Shown: in pieces, positions 7,310 to 14,759 of the stretch
Layout: every line of letters begins with the position of its first letter
How positions within the stretch are numbered: position 1 is the stretch's first letter
The notes under the pieces: model-generated
Told to the model about the DNA's origin: nothing
Seen by the model: the letters and a program-made list of their open reading frames with translations, nothing else
The model's database searches: none
Origin: CBDULQ01 sp965368115
GTDB lineage: Bacteria > Pseudomonadota > Gammaproteobacteria > SZUA-229
DNA length: 15,097 bases
Direction of reading: 5' to 3'
Assembly (NCBI GenBank): GCA_965368115.1
Contig: CBDULQ010000071.1
Span: 1-15,097 of the forward strand
Program-made: the position numbers and the translations under genes

Positions 7310-9921
7310 CGTCTGGCGCGCGACGGTGCGCCGCCGGTGAGTGCCGGTGTGGGACGGTCGATGGCGTAGCCCTGGGCGAAGTCGATGCCGATATCCACGA
7401 GCTGATCGAGCGCGGCCTGGTCTTCCACCCATTCCGCGATGACCTTGAGTTGAGCGGTGTGGCCGATACGGGTGATGGCTTCCACGATGGCGCGGTTCAT
7501 CGGATCTTTGCTCAGATCGCGGATGAACATACCGTCGATCTTGAGAAAATCCACCGGCAGGAATTTGAGATAGGAAAATGAACTCATGCCGCTGCCGAAG
7601 TCGTCCAGTGCAAAACTGAAGCCCAGTGCGCGCAGCTGTTCGATGAATTTGATCGCTTTGTCGAGGTTGCTGATGGCCGCGGTCTCGGTGATTTCCAGGC
7701 AGATATTCTGTGGATCGATCTGGGTGTCGTGCAGTAATTCGAGTATAAAATCGGCAAACTGATCATCGTTGAATACCTGGCCTGAAAGGTTGATAAAAGC
7801 GATGTCGGGTAATTCATCCTGGCTGTCACCAGTTCTGAGTTGTTGTAGATAGTCGATGACATTGCGCACCACCCAGTGATCGAGTTGCGGCATCAGTTCG
7901 TAACGTTCGGCGGCGGGAATGAAGGTCCCCGGCATGATCAGTTCGCCGCTTTCATCCACCATCCGGAACAGGAATTCGGCGCAGTTGTGTTGCGCGCCAT
8001 CGCTCTGCAAAGGATGGATGGACTGGCGATAAATGACGAAACGATTTTCTTCCAGTGCCGCCTTGATGCGGTTAACCCACTGCATTTCACCCTGGCGCTG
8101 CATCAGTTCAACATCATCTTCGGTGTAGATATGCAGACGATTACGGCCGCGTTCCTTGGCGGCGTAACAGGCCATGTCAGCGGCACTGAGCAGGTCGTCG
8201 CGGGAGATGTTGCTGTTACTCATCATCACCAGGCCGATACTGGCGCCGACGGAAAATTTCTGTTTGTTCCATTCGAAACGAAACATCTGGATCGCCTGCA
8301 GAATCTCATCGGCCAGTGCCTGCGCCTGTTCCAGTGAGGCGTTTTTCACAATCAGTCCGAATTCGTCACCACCCAGCCGCGCCAGTACACCGGCATCACC
8401 GATGGTGACGATGAGCAATTTTGTCAGGTCGATCAGCATCTGGTCGCCGGCGGCGTGGCCACAGGTATCGTTAACGATCTTGAACTGGTCCAGGTCGATG
8501 TACATCAATGCGTGCTGATGTTGTGACCAGTCGGTGGCGTCGATGAGTTTGATCAGTTTCTGTTCGAAGGCAAAACGATTTGTGAGTCGAGTCAGCGGGT
8601 CGTGATGCGCCATAAAGTCGATGGTTTCACTGGCCTGTTTGCGTTCGGTGATATCTTCGGCGATGCCGCAGATGCGAGTCAGCCTGCCGTAGTTGTCGTA
8701 TACCGGGTAGGCGCGAGACTGGATCCAGCGTGCGTCGTCACCATAGACCACGCGAAATTCGGGTAACAGGGGATCCTGTAAATCACCCTGGGTTTTTTTT
8801 CGTAGATCGGCAATCACCGCGTCGCGATCGTCCGGATGTATGGCATCCAGCCAGCTACGCGGGTCGGCGTATAGATCTTCGCGGCGCTGGTGCCAGTAAG
8901 ATTCATAGGCCGGGCTGACGTAATGCACGGTGTTCCAGTCCGGCGAAGAAATCCAGAACACTTCACGGATGTTATCGGTGAGCTGGCGAAAGCGCGATTC
9001 GCTTTCCATGAGTTCCGCAGTGCGTCGTTCAACCTGGCGTCGTGCCAGCCAGGTGGCGCTCGCCAGGATGATCAACAGTGACGCCACAACCGCTGCGACG
9101 GCAGGTAACCAGTCCGGTAAATAACCCGCGCTCTGGGCTCTTAAATGATGTTTGAGGGATTCGTTATAAACTGAGTCCGGATCCTGTTTCTGCATGGCAA
9201 GATAATGGTCGATGACCGCCAGAATTTGCATCGGGTCGCCTTGCGGGGCAGCGAAACGCACTTCTACAGGATTGAAGATGATGCCGGTTTCGATAAGATC
9301 GAATTCACCGGCATGCAGCAGGCTGATGAGTCGATTGCTGATTGCGACGTCGGCCCGGTTCAGTTCAACCTGACGCATGGCTTCGATATAGCTGTCGGTT
9401 TCGACCGCCTGAAACTCGAACTGAAACTCGTCCATGATGTGGCGAAACGCCCTGCTATGGATACTCGCCGACATGAGTGCAACCCGGGCGCCCTGCAAAT
9501 CGTCCAGCGAAGTGATCGGGTCCCGGTTACTGCGATACACCGTACCCCAGTTGTTGATCAGTGTTTGCTGGCTGAAGGCGTAACGGCGTGCGCGTTCCGG
9601 TGTGTAGGCAATGCCGGTCAGCAGATCGATCTCACCGCGATCGAGTTTGGCAAGCAGTGTTTTCCAGGGACCAAATACGTATTCCAGCTGCCAGTCTTCC
9701 CGGCCCGCGATGTCACGCAGCAGATCGATAGCGATACCCTGGTACTGCAACTGGTCGTCACGGAAGACGATGGGCTGGTTCTGAAACACGCCCACGCGAA
9801 CCACGGTTTGTGCTTGTGCAGGCGATAGCAACAGCAAGGCGAACAGGCAACAGCAGATTCCCCTTGCCAATCGCAGGAACCGCAGCCGAAGGGGGGCGCT
9901 GCGGTTAGCGGCTCTGGTCAT
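7303..9921 (-). CDS. Periplasmic SBP-type sensor, PAS, GGDEF and EAL cyclic-di-GMP protein
   Basis: The 872 residues read: signal sequence or N-terminal helix with an Ala-rich cut site (about 1-38); an amino-acid-type solute-binding domain (about 40-260) in the periplasm; a membrane helix (271-293); a PAS domain (about 305-428, ending in GIAEDITERK); GGDEF (about 432-598); and EAL (about 612-860). GGDEF is intact at 517-521 in RLGGDEF, so cyclase activity is possible. The inhibitory RxxD site is absent: GDAG occupies that place. In the EAL domain the EAL triad reads EFL (649-651), but E649, N711 (NLSG), E743 (LEITE), D773-D774 (DDFGSG), K794 (LKID) and E830 (AEWVE) are kept, so phosphodiesterase activity is likely. 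A small extracellular ligand would control cyclic-di-GMP. The ATG has only a weak ribosome site. Confidence 0.93.
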   Translation of the reverse strand: MTRAANRSAPLRLRFLRLARGICCCLFALLLLSPAQAQTVVRVGVFQNQPIVFRDDQLQYQGIAIDLLRDIAGREDWQLEYVFGPWKTLLAKLDRGEIDLLTGIAYTPERARRYAFSQQTLINNWGTVYRSNRDPITSLDDLQGARVALMSASIHSRAFRHIMDEFQFEFQAVETDSYIEAMRQVELNRADVAISNRLISLLHAGEFDLIETGIIFNPVEVRFAAPQGDPMQILAVIDHYLAMQKQDPDSVYNESLKHHLRAQSAGYLPDWLPAVAAVVASLLIILASATWLARRQVERRTAELMESESRFRQLTDNIREVFWISSPDWNTVHYVSPAYESYWHQRREDLYADPRSWLDAIHPDDRDAVIADLRKKTQGDLQDPLLPEFRVVYGDDARWIQSRAYPVYDNYGRLTRICGIAEDITERKQASETIDFMAHHDPLTRLTNRFAFEQKLIKLIDATDWSQHQHALMYIDLDQFKIVNDTCGHAAGDQMLIDLTKLLIVTIGDAGVLARLGGDEFGLIVKNASLEQAQALADEILQAIQMFRFEWNKQKFSVGASIGLVMMSNSNISRDDLLSAADMACYAAKERGRNRLHIYTEDDVELMQRQGEMQWVNRIKAALEENRFVIYRQSIHPLQSDGAQHNCAEFLFRMVDESGELIMPGTFIPAAERYELMPQLDHWVVRNVIDYLQQLRTGDSQDELPDIAFINLSGQVFNDDQFADFILELLHDTQIDPQNICLEITETAAISNLDKAIKFIEQLRALGFSFALDDFGSGMSSFSYLKFLPVDFLKIDGMFIRDLSKDPMNRAIVEAITRIGHTAQLKVIAEWVEDQAALDQLVDIGIDFAQGYAIDRPTPALTGGAPSRARRH

Positions 9922-10026
9922 ATGATTTCCGTTTGTTCAAGTTGTCCGACAGGATCTTGAATGATTTTTTATGTGAATTTGCCGTAGCCGCAAGCCACAG
10001 CAATCCTGTCGCTGGATTGTTACTGA

Positions 10027-10056
10027 ATTGTAGTGCATCAGGGCGGCCCCTGACAG
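10027..10056 (-). promoter_or_regulatory. Possible promoter of the GGDEF-EAL gene
   Basis: On the minus strand CTGTCA (10056-10051) and TACAAT (10032-10027) are 18 bases apart, matching the sigma-70 boxes 4 of 6 and 5 of 6. The predicted leader is about 95-100 bases. The remainder of the 271-base divergent gap (9922-10192) is AT-rich and shows no convincing gene. Confidence 0.35.
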
Positions 10057-10192
10057 GCGATTCATGCTCTGAAAATGCCATTAATTTTATGAGTTTATTG
10101 AAGTCCTCAGAAAATTTTACACAGCGGGCTTGTCGCATTGTGGTAGATCGAAGATGATATGCGGCGCCGGGCTCTATCATGAATAAACCATT

Positions 10193-11461
10193 ATGAAGCA
10201 GATAGTTATGCGTAGATTGTTGGTCGTTTTAAGCACCCTGTTGTGGCTGTGTTCCGCACAGGCCGTCGAAGAAATGAATCTCCCGGTACATGACCAGGAG
10301 CTCCAGGTGCATCGCTACGATGCCAGTGGTGAACAGTTGATGGTGTGGATCATGCCGCGCCTGGAAGCCACACCGCGGGTCATGCAACTGGCTCGGCGCA
10401 TGGCTGAGCAGGGGGTGGAAATCTGGTTGGTGGATCTCACTTACAGCCTGTTCCTGCCCCAGGGGCCGGCCAGTCTGCGCAGTATCGACGGTCGTTATGT
10501 ATCCGGGCTGATCCAGGCAGCCCATCAACGCAGCGGTAAAAACATCACCCTGCTGGCGCGTGGCTATGGCGCCATTCCGGCATTGAAAGGTGCGCGCGAC
10601 TGGCAGTTCAGTCAGCCGCGCGAGCCAGACCGCAGGTATCTGAACGGCGTCATGCTGATTTCACCGGATCTGTACGCCACCATTCCGGCACTCGGCCTGG
10701 ACCCGGTATACGAAGCCATCGTGCGTGCCACCAATGTGCCGGTGATGATTTACCAGTCCGGCAAGCGCGGCAATCGCTGGCAACTGGATCGACTGGTGGA
10801 GCAGCTCCAGCAGGGTGGCGCACAGGTTTATACCCGGGTATTACCGGGTGTCACCGGTCTGTTCGCCGACGAGGATAAAGCGCCGGAGACGCTGGCCGCG
10901 CTGGATGGCCTGCCGCGCGAGATGAGCAAGGCGATACAACTGTTGCATCGCCTGCCGACGCCTCTGCAGGTGGCCGAACTGAGCCAGGTGGAGGCACAAA
11001 CCGGTCTCGGCCTGGATACCCAGCTCACGCCGTTCAGTGCCGGTTTTGCGCCGGCACCGGTGGACCTGCAATCGGCGCGTGGTGAACGGGTGGTGCGCCG
11101 GGATTACACCGGCAAGGTCACGGTGATGAATTTCTGGGCCAGCTGGTGTCCGCCCTGCGTGGAGGAGATTCCTTCGTTGAACAACCTGCGCCGCCAGCTG
11201 GCGGATCAGCCGTTCGAACTCATTTCCATCAACTACGCGGAAGATCCCGGGCAGATCGCTGATTTTCTGCGCCGGGTGAAAGTGGATTTTCCCGTGTTAC
11301 TGGATGAAGACGGCAGCTATTCGGCCAAATGGAAGGTACTGGTGTTTCCGTCCACTTTCGTGATCGGGCCCGACGGTCGGATCGTCTACGGCGTCAATGG
11401 CGCGATTCACTGGGACAGCCCCGAGTTGGTCAAACAACTGCGCGCGCTGCTGCCCGAATAA
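10193..11461 (+). CDS. Secreted fusion: degenerate alpha/beta-hydrolase-like domain plus TlpA-like thioredoxin domain
   Basis: The 422-residue protein starts with a Sec signal peptide (1-24, cut after AQA). Residues about 35-255 resemble an alpha/beta hydrolase: a strand-helix pattern, an IWLVDLTYS strand, and an ITLLARGYGA elbow-like turn (118-127). Where GxSxG would lie the sequence is ARGYG, so the nucleophile serine is replaced by G124 and this domain is probably not a classical hydrolase. Residues about 280-420 are a TlpA/ResA-type thioredoxin domain with FWASWCPPC (314-322; C319 and C322) and a cis-proline in FPST (P386). The protein probably acts in periplasmic disulfide exchange, with the N-terminal domain binding a partner or substrate. 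M6 is an alternative start; both keep the signal peptide, and neither has a clear ribosome site. Confidence 0.82.
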   Translation: MKQIVMRRLLVVLSTLLWLCSAQAVEEMNLPVHDQELQVHRYDASGEQLMVWIMPRLEATPRVMQLARRMAEQGVEIWLVDLTYSLFLPQGPASLRSIDGRYVSGLIQAAHQRSGKNITLLARGYGAIPALKGARDWQFSQPREPDRRYLNGVMLISPDLYATIPALGLDPVYEAIVRATNVPVMIYQSGKRGNRWQLDRLVEQLQQGGAQVYTRVLPGVTGLFADEDKAPETLAALDGLPREMSKAIQLLHRLPTPLQVAELSQVEAQTGLGLDTQLTPFSAGFAPAPVDLQSARGERVVRRDYTGKVTVMNFWASWCPPCVEEIPSLNNLRRQLADQPFELISINYAEDPGQIADFLRRVKVDFPVLLDEDGSYSAKWKVLVFPSTFVIGPDGRIVYGVNGAIHWDSPELVKQLRALLPE

Positions 11462-11488
11462 CCTCTCCTGCATGTCCGGCCCTGGCCG

Positions 11489-11517
11489 TTGACTGACAAG
11501 AATGATCGTTCTAGTAT
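11489..11517 (+). promoter_or_regulatory. Sigma-70 promoter of the small membrane protein gene
   Basis: TTGACT (11489-11494) and TAGTAT (11512-11517) are exactly 17 bases apart, matching the -35 and -10 consensus 5 of 6 and 4 of 6. Transcription would start near 11524, leaving a leader of about 60 bases. One palindromic operator fills most of the spacer and the second begins at the predicted start. Confidence 0.6.
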
Positions 11518-11537
11518 GTAATCAGAACGATAATTCT
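11499..11537 (+). promoter_or_regulatory. Pair of 14-bp palindromic operators overlapping the promoter
   Basis: The site at 11499-11512 reads AGAATGATCGTTCT; its reverse complement matches the site at 11524-11537 (AGAACGATAATTCT) in 13 of 14 positions. Both are close to the ideal palindrome AGAACGATCGTTCT. Their centres are 25 bp apart. One occupies the -35/-10 spacer and the other the start site, the usual placement for a repressor such as a TetR-family protein. No regulator gene is present in the window. Confidence 0.6.
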
Positions 11538-11586
11538 AGTTTTGTTCGACGGCGGTTGCCGTCGGTTTTCATGCAGGAGATCCCCC

Positions 11587-12042
11587 ATGTTCATGTTCGA
11601 ATTCAGAGATATCGGCTGGTGGTACTGGCTGGTCACCGTGTGTCTGCTCAGCGCCGGACTGGCCGGCTGGGCGCCCGGCTTTCAACTCGCCATCGGCCTG
11701 ACCCTGTTGCAGCTGGTGCATTACCTGTGGCTGCAGCGGAGCCTGAGCGCCTTCCCGGTACAGGTGCGCATCGGTTATCTGTTGCTGTTACTGCTGTGTT
11801 ACTGGCCGCCGATGAATCCGTTGTTCTGGTTGCCCACTGTCGGCACCTGGGCGCAGGTGATTTTCGGTTACTGCGCCATGGCCCGTTTTGTGTCTTTAAT
11901 GCCGTGGAATCTGCGTGAGGGGTTCAATGTGGGGTTAGTGACGCGCACTTTCCTGGCGCGTCCGGTACGCGGCAACATTATGCAGGGGCATGCGCCCCGG
12001 CCGGCGTCAGACGGCGCAGCCGAGACGGTTGACGTTAGTTGA
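11587..12042 (+). CDS. Small inner-membrane protein, family not recognised
   Basis: This 151-residue protein is rich in W, Y and L. I see four likely membrane helices (about 11-28, 33-50, 60-73 and 82-105) and then a hydrophilic basic tail of about 45 residues ending in MQGHAPRPASDGAAETVDVS. No catalytic motif or known family signature was found, and no function is proposed. I chose the ATG at 11587 because AGGAGA lies six bases upstream (11575-11580); a TTG at 11542 in the same frame would add 15 unlikely residues that overlap the operator region. A well-formed promoter with two operators lies upstream, so expression is probably controlled by a dedicated repressor. The last eight bases overlap the end of the convergent lipase gene. 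Confidence 0.78.
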   Translation: MFMFEFRDIGWWYWLVTVCLLSAGLAGWAPGFQLAIGLTLLQLVHYLWLQRSLSAFPVQVRIGYLLLLLLCYWPPMNPLFWLPTVGTWAQVIFGYCAMARFVSLMPWNLREGFNVGLVTRTFLARPVRGNIMQGHAPRPASDGAAETVDVS

Positions 12043-13186
12043 TCAGACGGCTGGCCTGCCAGATCATTTCGGAGATTTTCTGGTGCAGGCGCAGAAATAC
12101 CGCGCGGATAAAGGCAACGGTGAGACTCGTGCCTTCCTTGACCTTGATACCGATCAGGGCGGCCATTTTTTTAATCAGGTGGTAGACCCAGATGCTCACA
12201 TCCGAGGCCACGCTTGCCGCCTTGGCCATGAATATAGCCAGTCGATCAAGCAGGGTGAAGGTTGTGGCGGCGGCGCCAACCAGAAGAATACCGGCCACAT
12301 TGACCACTTTCTTGATCACGTATAGCAGGGCGGCATCCAGTAGATCCAGCGTATTCGCGGTGAGTGACAGCAGCCCGTCGGATTTCAGCCAGCGTTCAAC
12401 AGTCGCGTCCAGGTGACCTTTGGGGCGGTTGTTTTTCATGGCTTCCCAGCTGCCTGCGTCGCTGGCCGACTTGGTGTAGTGTTTCATGAGGTGATATTCC
12501 CAGGGAATGGCCGCCAGCGATGAAGGCATCAGGTAATCCGCACTGGAGCGGGGCACATGGTAGAACGGCCAGGTCGGCACCATGGGAATCGGGTCGGTCT
12601 GGTGATATACACGATAAATGTTTTTCTGTTTCAGGCGAGATGTGCACTTCTCTGCGAAGCGTTCCATGCCCACGCGTGGGCTGCCGAAGGTGTACAGTTT
12701 GACAGCAGGCACTGCACTGGCCTGCCGAATCCAGTCAGCGGCCAATGTCGCGATGGCGCCGCCCAGGCTGTGACCGACACAGTGAATGACGTTGACACCT
12801 TCGAGTTTGCTGATGAAACCGTGCAGTTCCCGGAAGATAGACTCGAATGCATAGTTGAAACCCTGATGGACGGCGGCACCGGTACGCGACGTGCGTACGC
12901 CCGTGTTGAGATCGGTGAGTGCGTCATACAGATTGGCCGTGCCCTTGATCGCAACAAAAGCATGACCTTTGTACATGCCCATCCCCGGCGACATGAAGGC
13001 CATAACATGTTTTTTCTTTGCGATGACCAGTGCACCGGTCTGACCGGTCACCATGGTTTTATCATCGGTGGCCATATGATTCTTGTATTTGAGAACAAAA
13101 CCGCGTCGGTTTAATTCGTCCTGTATCAGATACACATTGGCTGCCAGCCCGGCAGCGAATTCGGGGTCAAGTTCAATCCCTGTCAT
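12035..13186 (-). CDS. Class 3 lipase (Lipase_3 type) with hydrophobic C-terminal helices
   Basis: This 383-residue protein has an alpha/beta-hydrolase core (about 1-260) of the fungal-type lipase family. The sequence FVAIKGTANLYDALTDLN (77-94) marks the first strand region, VGHSLGGA (137-144) carries the nucleophile S140, and D198 in HQTDPIPMVP is the likely acid, with H232 or H236 in YHLMKHYTK as a candidate base. There is no signal peptide. After about residue 270 a second region follows, with several hydrophobic or amphipathic helices, the strongest at 294-313 (VVNVAGILLVGAAATTFTLL). Such a region could insert into or lie on membranes. The ATG at 13186 is one base after the stop of the secreted DUF6795-like gene, with GGAG seven bases upstream. 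A phospholipase toxin is plausible; a housekeeping lipase remains possible. Confidence 0.85.
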   Translation of the reverse strand: MTGIELDPEFAAGLAANVYLIQDELNRRGFVLKYKNHMATDDKTMVTGQTGALVIAKKKHVMAFMSPGMGMYKGHAFVAIKGTANLYDALTDLNTGVRTSRTGAAVHQGFNYAFESIFRELHGFISKLEGVNVIHCVGHSLGGAIATLAADWIRQASAVPAVKLYTFGSPRVGMERFAEKCTSRLKQKNIYRVYHQTDPIPMVPTWPFYHVPRSSADYLMPSSLAAIPWEYHLMKHYTKSASDAGSWEAMKNNRPKGHLDATVERWLKSDGLLSLTANTLDLLDAALLYVIKKVVNVAGILLVGAAATTFTLLDRLAIFMAKAASVASDVSIWVYHLIKKMAALIGIKVKEGTSLTVAFIRAVFLRLHQKISEMIWQASRLIN

Positions 13187-13187
13187 G

Positions 13188-13652
13188 TCATTTCTCCAGT
13201 TGACACATGGTGACCATCAAGGAACCGTAGTCCTCGATCAAAACATCTTCGCCGGTTAATTCGCAGCTAACGCGGAAGGGACTGCCACCATATTCGGCAT
13301 TTTCTTCCGGTTCGCGTTTGGAATTGCTCCAGAATACCTTTTCTTCGCCGTCCACCGTCACGGATAGTTGCTGGCCAATAACCAGCTCGACCGGTAATAA
13401 TCTTGAAACAGACGATTCGAAAACGGCGGGAAAACTGACATGTCCCTGTGCGTCGGTCATCGCGGTATCAGACTGGCGTTTGTTCCATTCCCACTGGCGG
13501 GTCACTTTAGCATTCGCCAGTGGTTTGCCATTTAGAAGCAAGCGGGCTTCTACCGGGGAAAATACGCAAGTTTTTCCTACGCCAAAAATCGACATTGCTT
13601 GGGCTCCTTGAGAGAAAGCGATCATAAAACCCAGGATCAGTGCGTGCTTCAT
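13188..13652 (-). CDS. Small secreted DUF6795-like protein upstream of the lipase
   Basis: The 154-residue product begins with a Sec signal peptide (1-19, cut after AQA). The mature part has a beta-rich pattern resembling DUF6795 or a carboxypeptidase-regulatory-like fold: CVFSPVEARLLLNGKPLANAKV (29-50), then TDAQGHVSFPAVFE (66-79), then LPVELVIGQQLSV. Cysteines C29, C130 and C150 remain after cleavage. I chose the ATG at 13652, which has GAGG five bases upstream; upstream starts at 13691 (ATG) and 13706 (TTG) would bury the signal peptide. The stop is separated by one base from the lipase ATG, and the end of this gene supplies the lipase ribosome site, so the two are translationally coupled. 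A periplasmic immunity or chaperone protein for the lipase is the main hypothesis. The family call is from memory of motifs. Confidence 0.75.
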   Translation of the reverse strand: MKHALILGFMIAFSQGAQAMSIFGVGKTCVFSPVEARLLLNGKPLANAKVTRQWEWNKRQSDTAMTDAQGHVSFPAVFESSVSRLLPVELVIGQQLSVTVDGEEKVFWSNSKREPEENAEYGGSPFRVSCELTGEDVLIEDYGSLMVTMCQLEK

Positions 13653-13814
13653 GCAGGCCTCGTGAGTAGGTGCTTTGGGTACTCCAGTCATTGACGCGGC
13701 GGACAAAAGCGATATCTGAGCCGTCTGACGTCATGAGTTGGGAGGATCATAGCATAGCCGGCAGGGCCGGTAGCTTGAACCAGGCCTGAATTTGAGGCGG
13801 CTGTGAGGACCGGC

Positions 13815-14531
13815 TTATTTCTTCGCCGGCGGAGTGGCGAGGATATTGTCCAGGCTCAGTCCGGTGAGGCCGTGGATGGTTTTCCACAGGTAGTAGAAAA
13901 TGGCCATCATCATGATCATCGAAGGAATGGCAATCATCGGGTAGCTGAGCAGGGTGAGCTGGCCCAGTTCTTCGTTGAAGGCCGGCGTGCCGGAGGGGCT
14001 GGTGACCAGCCATTTGGCGAGCACGTAGTTCATCACCGAGGAAAAGAAAAAGGTGCCACTGAGCAGGTAGTTGGCGTTCAGCAGGCGCTGCTCGAAATGC
14101 GCTACCTGGCCGCGCTCTTCCAGTGCCTGGTGGATGCAGTCGATATTCAGCACGGTGGGGTTGTAGAGCAGGGTGCGGATCAGCGGGAAGCGGGTGCGGG
14201 TGGAAATCAGCACCGCGATACCGAGGATACCCGGGATCGCGGCTTCCTTGATCGCCAGCCAGCGGGTTTCCAGTTGCAGCAGGCCGATGCCGCCGGTGAG
14301 CAGTACGCTGACCAGGCCGAGCAGGGCGATGAAGTTTTTCTTCCGATAACGAATCAGTTCGAACAGGCCCCAGCCCAGTGGAAACGCCAGTCCCAGTATC
14401 AATGCGCCGGCGGCCCCCAGGGCCTCGTCGCCGCTGAATTTCATCAGGATAACGGATGGAATGACAATGCTGACCAGCAGGTCGATCATCGGACGCGGTT
14501 TATGGTCCGGAATGGCTTGCGAGGTGTTCAT
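13815..14531 (-). CDS. VC0807-family integral membrane protein
   Basis: The 238-residue protein has about six membrane helices (roughly 15-31, 36-58, 67-83, 92-110, 154-172 and 195-216). A polar segment between the fourth and fifth helices contains FPLIRTLLYNPTVLNID and LNANYLLSGTFFFSSVMNYV. That layout, with a short hydrophilic N-terminus (MNTSQAIPDHKPRP), matches the VC0807 family of uncharacterised inner-membrane proteins, which have no proven biochemical role. The ATG at 14531 has no Shine-Dalgarno; no better start is seen nearby. A likely promoter lies about 60 bases upstream at 14598-14626. The 162 bases between its stop and the DUF6795-like gene hold no recognised feature. Confidence 0.8.
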   Translation of the reverse strand: MNTSQAIPDHKPRPMIDLLVSIVIPSVILMKFSGDEALGAAGALILGLAFPLGWGLFELIRYRKKNFIALLGLVSVLLTGGIGLLQLETRWLAIKEAAIPGILGIAVLISTRTRFPLIRTLLYNPTVLNIDCIHQALEERGQVAHFEQRLLNANYLLSGTFFFSSVMNYVLAKWLVTSPSGTPAFNEELGQLTLLSYPMIAIPSMIMMMAIFYYLWKTIHGLTGLSLDNILATPPAKK

Positions 14532-14597
14532 GAATATAAAGCGTTTGAATCCAGCGAAAAAATTGACGCGTTAAAATAATGTAATCAAAGCGCGCTC

Positions 14598-14626
14598 ACT
14601 ATGAACGCTGAATCGAATAATTTCAA
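14598..14626 (-). promoter_or_regulatory. Possible promoter of the VC0807-family gene
   Basis: On the minus strand TTGAAA (14626-14621) and CATAGT (14603-14598) are 17 bases apart, matching sigma-70 boxes 5 of 6 and 4 of 6. The start would fall near 14591, about 60 bases before the ATG. It lies after the terminator of the preceding secreted-protein gene, consistent with a separate transcription unit. Confidence 0.4.
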
Positions 14627-14670
14627 TAGACCAGGCAGGGGAGGCGAGGTTCAGTCGAGGGGTGGCAGGG

Positions 14671-14704
14671 AAAAGACCCGGCCCGGTCGCTTGCCGGGGC
14701 CGGG
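14671..14704 (-). terminator. Intrinsic terminator of the small secreted protein gene
   Basis: An 8-bp GC-only inverted repeat (CCCGGCCC at 14677-14684 and GGGCCGGG at 14697-14704, 12-base loop) is followed on the minus strand by TCTTTT (14676-14671). This is a classical Rho-independent terminator 56 bases past the stop at 14760. Confidence 0.8.
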
Positions 14705-14759
14705 TAAACACACAAAAAAACGTTTAAGGCCGGAACAGACGCGGGCTGTAATGCCGCGC

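Noticed and set aside
9905..10180. 91-codon minus-strand frame covering the gap before the GGDEF-EAL gene
   Set aside because: No ribosome site, no recognisable motif, and it overlaps the start of the GGDEF-EAL gene and its probable promoter. A small gene is not excluded but not supported.
13726..13733. TGACGTCA palindrome upstream of the DUF6795-like gene as an operator
   Set aside because: An isolated 8-bp palindrome with no promoter boxes at a suitable distance; too short to claim.
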